Of a stretch of DNA of 64,000 bases, positions 43,877 to 53,360 are shown one piece after another. Each line of letters starts with the position of its first letter. Position 1 is the stretch's first letter. The position numbers and the translations under genes were made by a program. Source of the DNA: an uncultured Dehalococcoidia bacterium (lineage in GTDB: Bacteria; Chloroflexota; Dehalococcoidia; Lucifugimonadales; JADFKI01); NCBI GenBank assembly GCA_958295865.1, contig CATQHF010000005.1, forward strand, positions 124,001 to 188,000, written 5' to 3'. The notes under the pieces are model-generated. The model was not told where the DNA came from, did not search any database, and saw only the letters and a program-made list of their open reading frames with translations.

Positions 43877-44764
43877 TTACAGCGTGCCGCGCAGCCTGGG
43901 GTCGAGCGCATCGCGCAGCCCATCGCCGAACAGATTGAACGCGAGGACGGTGACCGTGATGAACACGCCGGGGAAGAAGACATGCCACCAGAACGGATAG
44001 AGCAGCGCTGACGCCTCGCCGAGCATCCCGCCCCAAGTAGGCGTTGGCGGACTGACGCCAAGCCCGAGGAAGCTGAGCGACGCCTCTATGACGATGACCG
44101 TGCCTAGGTGGACGGTGAACAGTATCAGGAATGGCGCAAAGCATTGCGGCGCGACGTGCCGCGCCATGATTCTTATCTGAGAAGCGCCAATGCCCCGCGC
44201 CGCCTCCACATAAGCGGTTTCTTTGACCGAAAGCGCTACCGAGCGGATAATTCTCGCGCCGAAAGGCACGCGAGTAACGGCAATCGCGACGATGATCGTC
44301 CACATTCCCGCGCCCATGACAAGCACGAGCGCGAAGGCAAGAATCAGGCCCGGGAGCGCCATGATTATCTCCACAAAGCGCTGGCTTATCATGTCGGTCA
44401 AGCCGCCGAGATAGCCGCTCACTAGGCCCCATACGCCGCCGATGGTCGTGCCGAGCAACACCGACGCCAAAGCCACGAAAAGCGATATGCGCGCGCCGTA
44501 CAAAATCCTGCTCAGCAGGTCCCTTCCTATCTGGTCCGTGCCGAAATAGCTGGCGCTGTCGGGAGGCGCGCTCATCTTGGTGAAGTCGGTCTTAAGCGGG
44601 TCTTTAGGAGATATGACAGGCGCGCCGACTGCCATCAGCACCAGAATCAGCCCAACCAAACCCCATATAGCCGCAAATGGACTGCGACGTGCGAATGCGC
44701 GAACGGCATCGGAGTACCTGGATATGTTTGCGTTGACGCCTCCGCGGACGGCTACCGATTCCAT
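43877..44764 (-). CDS. ABC transporter permease, DppC/OppC type (cassette 1)
   Basis: 295 residues. An N-terminal cytoplasmic segment, then six helices; ISPKDPLKTDFTK and FGTDQIGRDLLSRILYGARI are DppC signatures, and the EAA motif reads AARGIGASQIRIMARHVAPQ. It forms the translocation channel with the DppB-type protein encoded 51 bases upstream. Third gene of the cassette. No ATPase gene follows. Confidence 0.93.
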   Translation of the reverse strand: MESVAVRGGVNANISRYSDAVRAFARRSPFAAIWGLVGLILVLMAVGAPVISPKDPLKTDFTKMSAPPDSASYFGTDQIGRDLLSRILYGARISLFVALASVLLGTTIGGVWGLVSGYLGGLTDMISQRFVEIIMALPGLILAFALVLVMGAGMWTIIVAIAVTRVPFGARIIRSVALSVKETAYVEAARGIGASQIRIMARHVAPQCFAPFLILFTVHLGTVIVIEASLSFLGLGVSPPTPTWGGMLGEASALLYPFWWHVFFPGVFITVTVLAFNLFGDGLRDALDPRLRGTL

Positions 44765-44815
44765 TGAACCCTCACATGGCTTTAATGATTGAGCGCACTC
44801 GCCCGTTGGTCATCT

Positions 44816-45772
44816 CTAGTTCAAGCGAATTCTTGGGTCCAGCCATCCGTATAGCAAGTCAATGAACAAGTTGACCAGCACAAAGATGACCGCATAGAAA
44901 AGCACGATGTTCTGCACCACATTGAAGTCGCGGTCGATTGCCGCGACGACCAGCGCTTTGCCCAGCCCCGGAACGGTGAACGCCTGCTCGACGGCGACCG
45001 AGCCGCCCATCACGAAGCCAAGAAGTACGCCGCTGAGCGTGAGCACGGGAAGCAAGGCGTTCGGCATAGCGTGTCGCGCTATCACGAGCCGCTCGATTAG
45101 TCCTTTAGCGCGAGAAGTTCTTACATAGTCTTCTCTGAGAACCTCGAACAGCGAGGAGCGAGCCATCCTAGCGATGAACGCCGCTTGACCGAGACCAAGC
45201 ACAATCGCAGGCCCCACTATTATCTGAAAATTCGTCCACGGGTCTTCCCAGAACTGCACCGATACGATTGGCGCTTTGTATTGAAACCAAGAGATGAAAG
45301 CGACCACGACGAGCAGCCCAAACCAGAATCCCGGTATGGCGAGAAACAGCACCGTGAAGAAACTGGTACACATGTCCCAAACAGAGTTTGGACGCACCGC
45401 GCTGATAATTCCGACGGGCAGCCCTATAATCCAGGAAATTGCGACGGAAATAATCCCTATCTGAGCGCTTATGGGGCCGCGCTGAGCCAGTATCTCGATG
45501 ATGGGGTCTCCGCGAAAAAAGGACTCGCCGAGCTTGCCGGAGGCGATGTCCCTCATCCACAGGGCATACTGTACCGCGATGGGCTTGTCCAGTCCGAGGT
45601 CGCGCAGGATTTCAGCCTTCTGCTCCGGGGTCCATTTGATGATGGTCTCGATCCCGTAGTACGCGCCCAAAGGGTCGCCGGGAAGAATACGCATTATGCC
45701 GAATATCAAGATCGTGATGCCGAAAATGGTGGGGATTGCGTAAAGAAAACGCTTCAAAATATAGTTTCGCAA
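44816..45772 (-). CDS. ABC transporter permease, DppB/OppB type (cassette 1)
   Basis: 318 residues, six helices. Start MRNYILKRFLYAIPTIFGIT, then RILPGDPLGA, GLDKPIAVQYALWM, and the EAA region SRAKGLIERLVIARHAMPNA; the C-terminus is DLLYGWLDPRIRLN. It follows the binding-protein gene by 137 bases, a gap holding two strong GC-rich hairpins. Confidence 0.94.
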   Translation of the reverse strand: MRNYILKRFLYAIPTIFGITILIFGIMRILPGDPLGAYYGIETIIKWTPEQKAEILRDLGLDKPIAVQYALWMRDIASGKLGESFFRGDPIIEILAQRGPISAQIGIISVAISWIIGLPVGIISAVRPNSVWDMCTSFFTVLFLAIPGFWFGLLVVVAFISWFQYKAPIVSVQFWEDPWTNFQIIVGPAIVLGLGQAAFIARMARSSLFEVLREDYVRTSRAKGLIERLVIARHAMPNALLPVLTLSGVLLGFVMGGSVAVEQAFTVPGLGKALVVAAIDRDFNVVQNIVLFYAVIFVLVNLFIDLLYGWLDPRIRLN

Positions 45773-45794
45773 TCATCCCCTCCTGCGCCGCTAA

Positions 45795-45895
45795 CGGGGG
45801 TGGGGGTTCTATGCCCCCCACCCTAACCCTCCCCCTGCGGGGGAGGGGATTGCATCATTACCCTCCCCTAGATGGGGAGGGAGCTTTATCCTTAC
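45795..45895. repeat. Twin GC-rich hairpins between binding-protein and permease genes
   Basis: CCCTCCCC...GGGGAGGG appears twice: around 45829-45849 (CCCTCCCCCTGCGGGGGAGG) and 45862-45883 (CCCTCCCCTAGATGGGGAGG). They resemble the core of MITE-2. As transcript structures they could reduce read-through or protect the upstream message. Confidence 0.6.
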
Positions 45896-45909
45896 ACTAC
45901 CCGAAGACG

Positions 45910-47772
45910 CTACCTGTCCAGCCAGACATAGTCCCACTTGTGCAGTTCGTAGTTCGCGTAGAAGTCACTGTTCGCCGGCATCAAGCCTTTCACATGATCC
46001 CAGTAGCCCCAGTAAGTAATCTCGGTAGTGTCGAGAGGGATCCAGGGCATTTCTTGGTCGAGGAAGGCGGCGAGATCCCTGGACATTTCAATCTTCTTTG
46101 CCTGATCCAGCTCTATCTCCATAGCCCTGAGCATCTTGTCCAGTTCGGGGTTATCATAGAAGGCGGTGTTGCCGTCGCAGAGGGTGTCTCCGCATCGTCC
46201 GAAAAGGTCTTTGATGTAGAACGACGGGTCAGGTATGAACGCCCAAGCGCCGCCTTCGACCGAGATGTCGTAGTTGCCTGCCTTAATCTCTTCGCCATGC
46301 GCGGACACATCGATTACTCGAATTTCGGTGTCAACATTCAAGCCTTCCTTCAGCATCGCCTGGATGGCAGGCGCTCTCTGACGCTGGTTGATGGTCTCGC
46401 GAGTAGCGAGATCCAGCTTGGGAATGCCTTGACCGTTGGGATAGCCTGCCTCGGCCAGCAGCGCGCGCGCTTCGGCGATGTCCGCTTCGGTCGGATGGCG
46501 GAAATACTTCCGCTGCTTCAGTTCCTCCAGTGGCAGACCGTAGGGCGTGCCGTCCGTGAACCAGCCGCCGCCGAACAGGGTTGCCTTCACATCCGCGGTA
46601 ACATCGAGCAGCGCCTGCTGGTCCAGAACCAGCGCAAACGCCTGACGAACCCGCTTGTCGTCGAATGGCTTCCGCATATTGTTCAGTGGGATGCCGTGCC
46701 AGATGAGAAGATGCTGGCGTATGCTGTTCAGCCCGGGCCTGTTGCCGATGTCCTTGCCGTCCTTGGGGGCAAGCCACATCGCCCAATCGGTCTGATTGCC
46801 CAGCAGCGCCGCAGTGTTCTCAGGCGTCCAAGCCTTAAGCCAGATGTGCTCTATCCTGTCGATGTAGGGCGCGTCCGGGCTCCAGTAGTCAACATTCTTT
46901 TCCTGCACCCAGCGGTCATCGTCTCGCTCCACATACTTGAACGGCCCGGTTCCGGGGTGATCGTCAACGCTCCTCAGATTGCCGTCGTTCTCCTCAAGCG
47001 TCTCCTTCTTGCTAATCAGATTCCATTCAGTAGAGAAGGCGACCATCATATTTGAAAGCGCTCGAGCCTCGCTGAGCTCGAACTCGATGGTGTAGTCGTC
47101 AGGCGCGTTCACTGCGGATACATTGGGGAACAGCGTCCTCCGCAGGCTGACAAGCCCTTCTCTTGGAAAAATAATCCTGTCGTATGTAGCCTTGATGTCC
47201 TCTGATGTAAGGTCGCTTCCATCGTGGAACTTAACGCCTTCACGAATGTCGAATGTGAAGGTTAGCTGATCGTCGGATATGTCCCACCTGTGCGCGAGAT
47301 CCGGGATAACCGGGACATCCGACGTTCGCGGGTCGCGGCGCAGAAGCGCGTCATACATGGGCGACTGGACGCCGTGGTTGGCGATGGTGCCGGAAGCATA
47401 CCAGTCGAAGTGAGCGGGTGGCCCATGCGCGCCGGCGCGGAATGTGCCGCCGGACTTGGGGAACGGGTCGAGCGGTCGCACATAGAAGATTTCATCGGTC
47501 GGGCTTGGCGTGGCTATCACTACGCGCTCGATTGGAACCTCTTTGGTCACCTCTTTGATGACTTCCTTGACAACCTCTACTTCTACCTCCACCTCCTTGA
47601 CGACCTCTTTTTCGACCTGGACTTCCTTGACCACTTCTTCTGTGACGACGACGGTCTCGACGACCGTGACGACTTGAGGTTCGGCCGCGCCGCATGCGAC
47701 AGCCGCCAGCATAGCCGTTACAGCGCAGATTAGAAGCCATATTGCCGACTTCGATGCCCGCAAACCTAGCAT
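45910..47772 (-). CDS. ABC transporter substrate-binding lipoprotein, family 5 (cassette 1)
   Basis: 620 residues. Lipoprotein signal with lipobox AVAC (Cys27). Residues 33-85 are a striking Glu/Val/Lys linker (VVKEVEVEVEVVKEVIKEV and similar), then the SBP_bac_5 domain: IPDLAHRWDISDDQLTFTFD, GVKFHDGSDLTSEDIKATYD and GTGPFKYVERDDDRWVQEKN. It captures peptides or, in some relatives, oligosaccharides outside the membrane. First gene of the cassette; a promoter is visible at 47878-47906. Confidence 0.94.
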   Translation of the reverse strand: MLGLRASKSAIWLLICAVTAMLAAVACGAAEPQVVTVVETVVVTEEVVKEVQVEKEVVKEVEVEVEVVKEVIKEVTKEVPIERVVIATPSPTDEIFYVRPLDPFPKSGGTFRAGAHGPPAHFDWYASGTIANHGVQSPMYDALLRRDPRTSDVPVIPDLAHRWDISDDQLTFTFDIREGVKFHDGSDLTSEDIKATYDRIIFPREGLVSLRRTLFPNVSAVNAPDDYTIEFELSEARALSNMMVAFSTEWNLISKKETLEENDGNLRSVDDHPGTGPFKYVERDDDRWVQEKNVDYWSPDAPYIDRIEHIWLKAWTPENTAALLGNQTDWAMWLAPKDGKDIGNRPGLNSIRQHLLIWHGIPLNNMRKPFDDKRVRQAFALVLDQQALLDVTADVKATLFGGGWFTDGTPYGLPLEELKQRKYFRHPTEADIAEARALLAEAGYPNGQGIPKLDLATRETINQRQRAPAIQAMLKEGLNVDTEIRVIDVSAHGEEIKAGNYDISVEGGAWAFIPDPSFYIKDLFGRCGDTLCDGNTAFYDNPELDKMLRAMEIELDQAKKIEMSRDLAAFLDQEMPWIPLDTTEITYWGYWDHVKGLMPANSDFYANYELHKWDYVWLDR

Positions 47773-47877
47773 AAATATGCCTCCCTTATGAACTAATTGA
47801 TCGCTTCAATCGCTGCGAATAGCTTATTTCACGAGGGCTTTCAGGCGCGCTTGGCGTACCCCCGTCAGGATGCCGCC

Positions 47878-47906
47878 ATTAAATCATCACTCAAGATAAT
47901 AGTCAA
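47878..47906 (-). promoter_or_regulatory. Promoter of cassette 1
   Basis: On the minus strand TTGACT (47906-47901), 17-base spacer, TTTAAT (47883-47878). The same two hexamers with the same spacing occur before cassette 2 (51276-51304). Apart from this, nothing is recognised in the 323-base gap 47773-48095. Confidence 0.55.
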
Positions 47907-48095
47907 GATTGAGCGTTGTGATATACGCGGCGCGCGCTATTCACGCGCAAAGCGCCGTGCCTGCGCCGCAACTTCTTGACATTGCCAAGCCTGTCGGCGA
48001 CTATTGCGCTGCCGCACTGAAATACGGGCGGCTCATTCACAGCATATCAACCCGACGCCCTCAACTTGAGCGTGAATAACTACCTCATCTTCCCT

Positions 48096-50183
48096 ATGCA
48101 CACACGACTACTTCGACTTTCGGCGCTGCTGATTCTGCTTGGCTTGCCGATGTTTGCGTCCGGCTGCGGGCTGCCAAGCCTGCTGCGCGACACAGACGCC
48201 GACGCCGACGCAAGCCGAACGCCGGGCGCGGTCGTGCCGTTCACCAATGTCGCGGGGACTGCGCTGGAGGATGGGTTCGGCATCTGGAACGACAGGCCCG
48301 GCGTGGTCATCTTCGACTATGACCGCGACGGCGACCTGGACTTCTATGTTACGCAGATGGCGGGGCACACAAACCGACTCTATCGCAACAATGGCGACGG
48401 CACTTTCAGCGATGTCGCCGATGCCGCGGGGGCTGCGCTGGAAGACACGCACAGCACCGGCGCGGTAGCCTGCGATGTGAACAACGACGGCTTCCAAGAC
48501 CTCTATGTCGGCGCGTGGGGCGACCCGTCGGACGACCTGGGCTTTCGCTCGCCGCAGCAGGGCAACCTGGACGCGCTGCTCATCAATGTGGGCGACGGCA
48601 CATTTCAGGACATTACCGCGGCGGCATTCGGCGAACAGGTCAACGCGCGCTCCGCGACCGGCATCGCCTGCGCGGATGTGAACGGCGACGGCTGGCTCGA
48701 CCTCGCTGTCGGCAACCTTATGGATCAGGACTTCCGACACTTTGAGGATTTGAACCACCCGGGCCACTACAACCTGCTTTACATCAACAACGGCAACCTC
48801 ACATTCACCGAGCTGGCAGAGGCGGCGGGCGTGCGCGGCCCACAGATATGGATGCGCCATCCCGATGATGAGCCGGTGAGCTACGAAGACCCGGACACGG
48901 GCGAGGCTTATGAGGGATACAACCCCCTGACTATGGATGCGCGGGGCAACCGCGTGGGCGAGCCGACGGGACAGACGCATGCCGTGCTGTTCTTCGACTA
49001 TGACGACGACCGCGACCCGGATCTGTGGGTTGCCAACGATGCCGACAGGCTGCATCTGTATCGCAACGACTCCGACGCATCGGGCATAAGGTTCACATCG
49101 GTCGGTCGCGGCATGGGCATAGACAAGGCGGGCGCGTGGATGGGCTTTGCGGTCGGGGACTTCGACGGCGACATCAACCTGGATGTGTTCGTGCCTAATG
49201 TGGGCTTCCACACGCTGATACAGCCGCCCCGCGAGATACCGCGCGGCACATGCGAATACTTCGGCAGGTTCGCAACCGGCACCTGCTCCCACTTCCTGCT
49301 TCGCAACGGCGGCGATGGCGAATTCGTGGATGTCGCAGGCTCCACGATGGTTGCGCCGAGCAAGTGGATGCCGCCGATCTCTCTCAACCCGGCGACGATT
49401 CACCCGGGCCACCAGATACCAACGGGCATCGCCGCCTACGACTTCGGCTTTGGCGCGACCTTCTTCGACTACGAGAATGACGGCGACCAGGATCTATACT
49501 GGTTCGGCTCAACCATGGGCAGAGGCGGCGGGCCCAACGGGCATATCTTCCCGGCGGCAGGGCGCATGATGCTCGGCGACGGCAGCGGCGGCTTCGAGGA
49601 CATCACCGTGCGGGCGCGTCTGCTGGACATCGCGCGGGTCAACTACGACGGGCTGGAGGACGACGCGCGGGCGCGAACCGATGCCGCCGCGCTGCAAGCC
49701 AGGGGAATCGACAGGATGAACCACGAGAACGGCAAGGGCTTGGCGCACGGCGACCTAGACGGTGACGGCTTCGTCGACCTGATAGCCACGAACAGCAGCG
49801 GGGACATATACATACCAGGGCTGCCCGGCGCGCCGCCTGTCACCGCGCCCAGGACGGGGCCCCTCTTTGTCTGGCTCAACGGCAACGACGGCAACCACTG
49901 GCTGACGCTTCGGCTGAAGGGACGCATGGCTGTGGACGGCACGGGCAGCAACGCCGACGGCATAGGCGCGCGCGTCTATCTCACAGCCGGGGGACGCGCG
50001 CAGGTGCAGGAGGTTCGCGCAGGCTCCAGCTACCTGTCCATGGACAGCATCGACTTGGAGTTCGGGTTGGCTGACGCCGAGAATGTGGAGAAGATAGAAA
50101 TCATCTGGCCAAGCGGGAGAACGCAGGTCATCGAAGACACGCCCGCCGACCGAATTTTGGATATAACCGAGCCGGCGTCGTGA
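48096..50183 (+). CDS. FG-GAP/VCBS repeat lipoprotein with C-terminal ASPIC/UnbV domain (CRTAC1-like), copy 1
   Basis: 695 residues from the ATG at 48096 (TTG 48066 or GTG 48072 are possible). Lipobox ASGC (Cys24). Repeated calcium-binding FG-GAP blades: FDYDRDGDLDFYVTQ, VNNDGFQDLYVGAW, VNGDGWLDLAVGN, FDYDDDRDPDLWVAND, LDGDGFVDLIATN. These should form a beta-propeller outside the cell. The C-terminal 95 residues (WLTLRLKGRMAVDGTGSNAD to IIWPSGRTQVIED) are the UnbV domain. Function unknown; adhesion or glycan binding is common for such folds. An inverted paralogue is at 61732-63912. Confidence 0.9.
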   Translation: MHTRLLRLSALLILLGLPMFASGCGLPSLLRDTDADADASRTPGAVVPFTNVAGTALEDGFGIWNDRPGVVIFDYDRDGDLDFYVTQMAGHTNRLYRNNGDGTFSDVADAAGAALEDTHSTGAVACDVNNDGFQDLYVGAWGDPSDDLGFRSPQQGNLDALLINVGDGTFQDITAAAFGEQVNARSATGIACADVNGDGWLDLAVGNLMDQDFRHFEDLNHPGHYNLLYINNGNLTFTELAEAAGVRGPQIWMRHPDDEPVSYEDPDTGEAYEGYNPLTMDARGNRVGEPTGQTHAVLFFDYDDDRDPDLWVANDADRLHLYRNDSDASGIRFTSVGRGMGIDKAGAWMGFAVGDFDGDINLDVFVPNVGFHTLIQPPREIPRGTCEYFGRFATGTCSHFLLRNGGDGEFVDVAGSTMVAPSKWMPPISLNPATIHPGHQIPTGIAAYDFGFGATFFDYENDGDQDLYWFGSTMGRGGGPNGHIFPAAGRMMLGDGSGGFEDITVRARLLDIARVNYDGLEDDARARTDAAALQARGIDRMNHENGKGLAHGDLDGDGFVDLIATNSSGDIYIPGLPGAPPVTAPRTGPLFVWLNGNDGNHWLTLRLKGRMAVDGTGSNADGIGARVYLTAGGRAQVQEVRAGSSYLSMDSIDLEFGLADAENVEKIEIIWPSGRTQVIEDTPADRILDITEPAS

Positions 50184-50239
50184 GCATAAAGGCGCTTCCT
50201 CCTTTTATGGATAGTCTATAATCAAGCAGGGAGAGAACT

Positions 50240-51040
50240 ATGGCCACGCTCAATACGACTGACGACCTGCTGCGGCTCGTGCGCGAAGACTCGGAGTTTC
50301 GCGCAGCGATGAGGCGTGAATTGCTGACGGCGGAATTGCTGGAAGTTCCAAACCGTCTGACCATGCTGGAGCAAGGCATCGCGGCGCTCTTGGAACACGC
50401 CAAAGCGACGAATAGGCGGCTGGACAGCCTGGACAGCATTGAAGAGGAAATCAAGGAAATGAAGAGAAGCATAGACGGGCTGGGCGCGTCGTTCAGAGAT
50501 GAGGTGAAAGCTCAGTCCAGCTACCGCGGCGCACATGCCCAGACAGCAGCGTATAAGGATAACCGCGACATTGCTTGGCTGTTCGCTTCCAAGCACGGCT
50601 TGAGGCGGGTGAAAACACATCGCGTCTCATCCAGCAGACTGGAGGATTGGCTTACGGACAACGCCGAATTAGTGGAAGCCCTAAATCTCCGGGAGAGGGC
50701 ATGGAGGACATTCCCGCAACCTGACATTATTGCAGAGGTCAGGGACTTGAAAGCCGCGCGCGATGCGGCGCCGGCATACTACATCGCGGTAGAAGCCTCC
50801 TACACCGTAGAGAAAGAGGATATTGTCAAGGCTACCGACCACGCCAAGATTGTTCACGCAGTCACTGGGCTGAGCGCTTATGCAGTGGTAGCAGGGGTGA
50901 ATATGGACGACGAAATGGACAAGGAGACTCAGGGCAGACTCTACAGCGACGTGGAGCGGTTCGTAGATGCCAACGACCCAGAGGCCACTTACTGGTATCG
51001 GTTGGATTCGGCGGATTTGAGACCACCTGAACCCCGCTAG
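50240..51040 (+). CDS. Coiled-coil protein with putative PD-(D/E)XK-like domain (DUF3782-like)
   Basis: 266 residues. The N-terminal half (about 30-90) is heptad-rich (LTMLEQGIAALLEHAKATNR, SIEEEIKEMKRSIDGLGASF). The C-terminal half has FPQPDIIAEVRDLKAARDAA and YYIAVEASYTVEKEDIVKAT, where an Asp followed by Val-Glu-Ala-Ser resembles the nuclease fold of DUF3782-type proteins common in Cyanobacteria and Chloroflexota. The lysine of the motif is not obvious, so catalytic activity is doubtful. GGGAGAG precedes the ATG. Confidence 0.7.
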   Translation: MATLNTTDDLLRLVREDSEFRAAMRRELLTAELLEVPNRLTMLEQGIAALLEHAKATNRRLDSLDSIEEEIKEMKRSIDGLGASFRDEVKAQSSYRGAHAQTAAYKDNRDIAWLFASKHGLRRVKTHRVSSSRLEDWLTDNAELVEALNLRERAWRTFPQPDIIAEVRDLKAARDAAPAYYIAVEASYTVEKEDIVKATDHAKIVHAVTGLSAYAVVAGVNMDDEMDKETQGRLYSDVERFVDANDPEATYWYRLDSADLRPPEPR

Positions 51041-51200
51041 AACAAACAACCATAGTTGCTAGTGAGTTAGATGACAAGGGTTTTCTGACCTGAACGGGTC
51101 GCCTATTCCGTGATTATGAGCGCAGGGCAGTGACAACCAAAATCTCTGCCGATTTGCCGATACAGCGTTTTCTTGTAGATGGCTTTGCTGCTTACCGCAC

Positions 51201-51262
51201 TGGATTCCTGCTTTCGCAGGAATGGCGAAAAGGTTTGCCACCTGGATGGAAACGCTACCATT
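51201..51262. repeat. Dispersed palindromic repeat, third copy
   Basis: ACTGGATTCCTGCTTTCGCA then GGAATGGCGAAAAGGTTTGCC and ACCTGGATGGAAACGCT, matching the 2171-2270 copy over both the palindrome and the AAAAGGTTTGCCACCTG part. Together with the promoter downstream it makes up the recognisable content of the 339-base gap 51041-51379. Confidence 0.75.
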
Positions 51263-51275
51263 TGCCGCGTTCATA

Positions 51276-51304
51276 TTGACTATTCGCCTGCTTGATGCTT
51301 TAAT
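51276..51304 (+). promoter_or_regulatory. Promoter of cassette 2
   Basis: TTGACT (51276-51281), 17-base spacer, TTTAAT (51299-51304), the same hexamers as cassette 1. Confidence 0.6.
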
Positions 51305-51379
51305 AGCCGCGTCGCATTCAGGGTAGTCGGAGAATATCTTTGAATACGACTAGAGCCACGAAGATAAAGGGGGAATGGA

Positions 51380-53206
51380 ATGAAACTGAAGCCTCTAATG
51401 CTTATTGGCGCAGTAGCCATAATCGCGCTTTTGGCGGTCGCGTGCGGCAGCGCACCAGAGGAGACGGCAGCGCCCGCATCGTCAGCGCCTGCCGCTGCTC
51501 CGGCGACGGCGGCGCCCGCGCCAGCAGCCCCGGCGCCCGCTGCCACAACCGCGCCCGCCGCTCCCGCGCCTGCTGAATCCGGCGGCGGTGGAACTCTGAG
51601 GGTCGCAATGCGTACACTTGGAAACGCGCAGGGACTGCCCGGCCAAGCATCCGGCGGTACGGGCGACACTATTCCCGGACTCATCGGCTTGATGGAAAGC
51701 CTGACAGAGCGCAAGGCGGAAGACTTGCTGTTCTACCCGCATCTCGCGGAGTCCTATGATGTGGAGCCTGACCTGTCCAAGATAACGGTCAATCTCCGAC
51801 AGGGCGTCCAGTTCCATCACGGTTGGGGTGAGATGGGCGCGGAGGATGTCAAGTGGAGCTTCGGAGATGCCGGCGTGGAGAACGAGGAATCGGTATTCGG
51901 AAATGTGGGCTACCTGCACGAGTACCAGAATCCTCATGTCGTGGTTGACCAGCACACGGTCGAGTTTCCCCTCAAGAGTTTCACATCAGAGTTCGAGGGC
52001 GCGATAATCGGGCTGGTCTTCGTGTACAGCAGTAAGTACATCGATGGGCAGGGACGCGACCACGCATTCCAGAACCCTGTCGGCACGGGTCCCTTCCAAA
52101 TGGAGAGCTGGTCACCCAACGACGAGTTCATAGGCAGCACCTTCACCGACTATTGGGACACTCCCGCGTCCTTTGACGAACTCAGCGTGAAGGAGATTCC
52201 GGAAGACTCCACGCGCGTCGCGCTTATCAAGACGGACGCGGTGCATATCATAGACCCCGTGCCGTTCAGCTTCCTGCCAGACCTGCTTGAAGCGGGTATG
52301 GAAGCGAATAGCGACAACCAAGGAGGCGCAACGCAGGCAGTCACTTACAGCGGCAACTTCTGGATGTTCGAGTATCCTGAGAACGACAACCAGGGACGCG
52401 ATGGCCAGGCTGTAACGCCACGCCCCGGTTTCGAGCCTGATGACGAACATCCATGGATTGGCGATCCCAACGACCCCGCGCGCATGGAGTCGGCGCGGAT
52501 GGTGCGCCATGCACTTTCTAGGGCAATCGACCGCGAACTGATAGTGGAAGAGGTGCTGCTAGGCAACGGCTTCCCCGAGTACATCAACTTCTTCTCCAGC
52601 TCACTGCCGGAGCACAAGGATGAGTGGATAATTCCTTACGACCCGGACGGCGCGGTGGCGATGCTCGAAGAGGCGGGCGTTCCGGTCGAGGACTTCCCGG
52701 CGTTTCAGATTTATGTGCAGCAGCTTCCGAATGTGAACTTCGAGGTGTTCGACGCAGTCGCCACGATGTGGATTAACATCGGCTTGGATGTAACGGTGGA
52801 TAGCACGGCGTATCAGGCGTTCAGGCCCCGCTTGGTTGACCGCGAATGGAACGGCTTGACATCCTGCTGCGCCTGGCCCGGCTGCGGCGGTCCTCTGTTG
52901 CTGATGGACCAGCCCAGATTGGCGGCGCGTGAAGGCTCTACTATTGGCGAAGGCGACTGGAACCCCGGCTTCGAGGTTCTGGAAGTGATGACCTATGTGA
53001 ACGAGGTCGAAGCCAACCCGCTTGATAGGGATGCGCGAATAGCCGCCAACATCAAGGAAGCCGATTTCTTCTATCACTGGATGCTCTCCACGGGTGTAGT
53101 CCACGCGGACAACCCCGTCTGGGTCAATCCGGATTTCGTAGAAGGCTGGCAGATGGAAATAACCGGACTGTTCAACAACCTTGAAACAATCAACCTCAAA
53201 CAATAG
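51380..53206 (+). CDS. ABC transporter substrate-binding lipoprotein, family 5 (cassette 2)
   Basis: 608 residues. Lipobox AVAC (Cys22), followed by an Ala/Pro linker (residues 25-68) and the SBP_bac_5 domain: ITVNLRQGVQFHHGWGEMGA, EDVKWSFGDAGVEN, GTGPFQMESWSPNDEFIGST and a C-terminal lobe. GGGGGAATGG precedes the ATG. Family members bind oligopeptides, nickel, haem or sugars; two sugar kinase genes downstream hint at carbohydrate. It differs strongly in sequence from the cassette 1 and 3 binding proteins. Confidence 0.92.
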   Translation: MKLKPLMLIGAVAIIALLAVACGSAPEETAAPASSAPAAAPATAAPAPAAPAPAATTAPAAPAPAESGGGGTLRVAMRTLGNAQGLPGQASGGTGDTIPGLIGLMESLTERKAEDLLFYPHLAESYDVEPDLSKITVNLRQGVQFHHGWGEMGAEDVKWSFGDAGVENEESVFGNVGYLHEYQNPHVVVDQHTVEFPLKSFTSEFEGAIIGLVFVYSSKYIDGQGRDHAFQNPVGTGPFQMESWSPNDEFIGSTFTDYWDTPASFDELSVKEIPEDSTRVALIKTDAVHIIDPVPFSFLPDLLEAGMEANSDNQGGATQAVTYSGNFWMFEYPENDNQGRDGQAVTPRPGFEPDDEHPWIGDPNDPARMESARMVRHALSRAIDRELIVEEVLLGNGFPEYINFFSSSLPEHKDEWIIPYDPDGAVAMLEEAGVPVEDFPAFQIYVQQLPNVNFEVFDAVATMWINIGLDVTVDSTAYQAFRPRLVDREWNGLTSCCAWPGCGGPLLLMDQPRLAAREGSTIGEGDWNPGFEVLEVMTYVNEVEANPLDRDARIAANIKEADFFYHWMLSTGVVHADNPVWVNPDFVEGWQMEITGLFNNLETINLKQ

Positions 53207-53281
53207 GTGAAAATCCCTTCCCCTTTGACAAGGGAAGACTAGGATGGGGGGGTGAAAAGCCATCCCCCACAAGCTGAAAAC

Positions 53282-53309
53282 ATCCCCTCCCATGTTGCAG
53301 GGAGGGGAT
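53282..53309 (+). terminator. Hairpin between cassette 2 binding-protein and permease genes
   Basis: Perfect 10-bp stem ATCCCCTCCC / GGGAGGGGAT with an 8-base loop, followed by ACTCTT. A weaker MITE-2-like hairpin (CCCTTCCCC...) precedes it at 53215-53265. It is likely an attenuator or mRNA-protecting structure rather than a full stop, since the permeases need expression. Confidence 0.5.
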
Positions 53310-53360
53310 ACTCTTAAACCTACCTACCGTTTCTGAACCCACTATGAAGTACGAGAGACT

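Noticed and set aside
47520-47675. Repetitive stretch as a CRISPR or minisatellite
   Set aside because: It is the coding sequence of the Glu/Val/Lys linker, with irregular units and no spacers.
48108-49412. 434-residue minus-strand open frame inside the first FG-GAP gene
   Set aside because: Same reason; the plus strand has repeated calcium-binding motifs and a lipobox.
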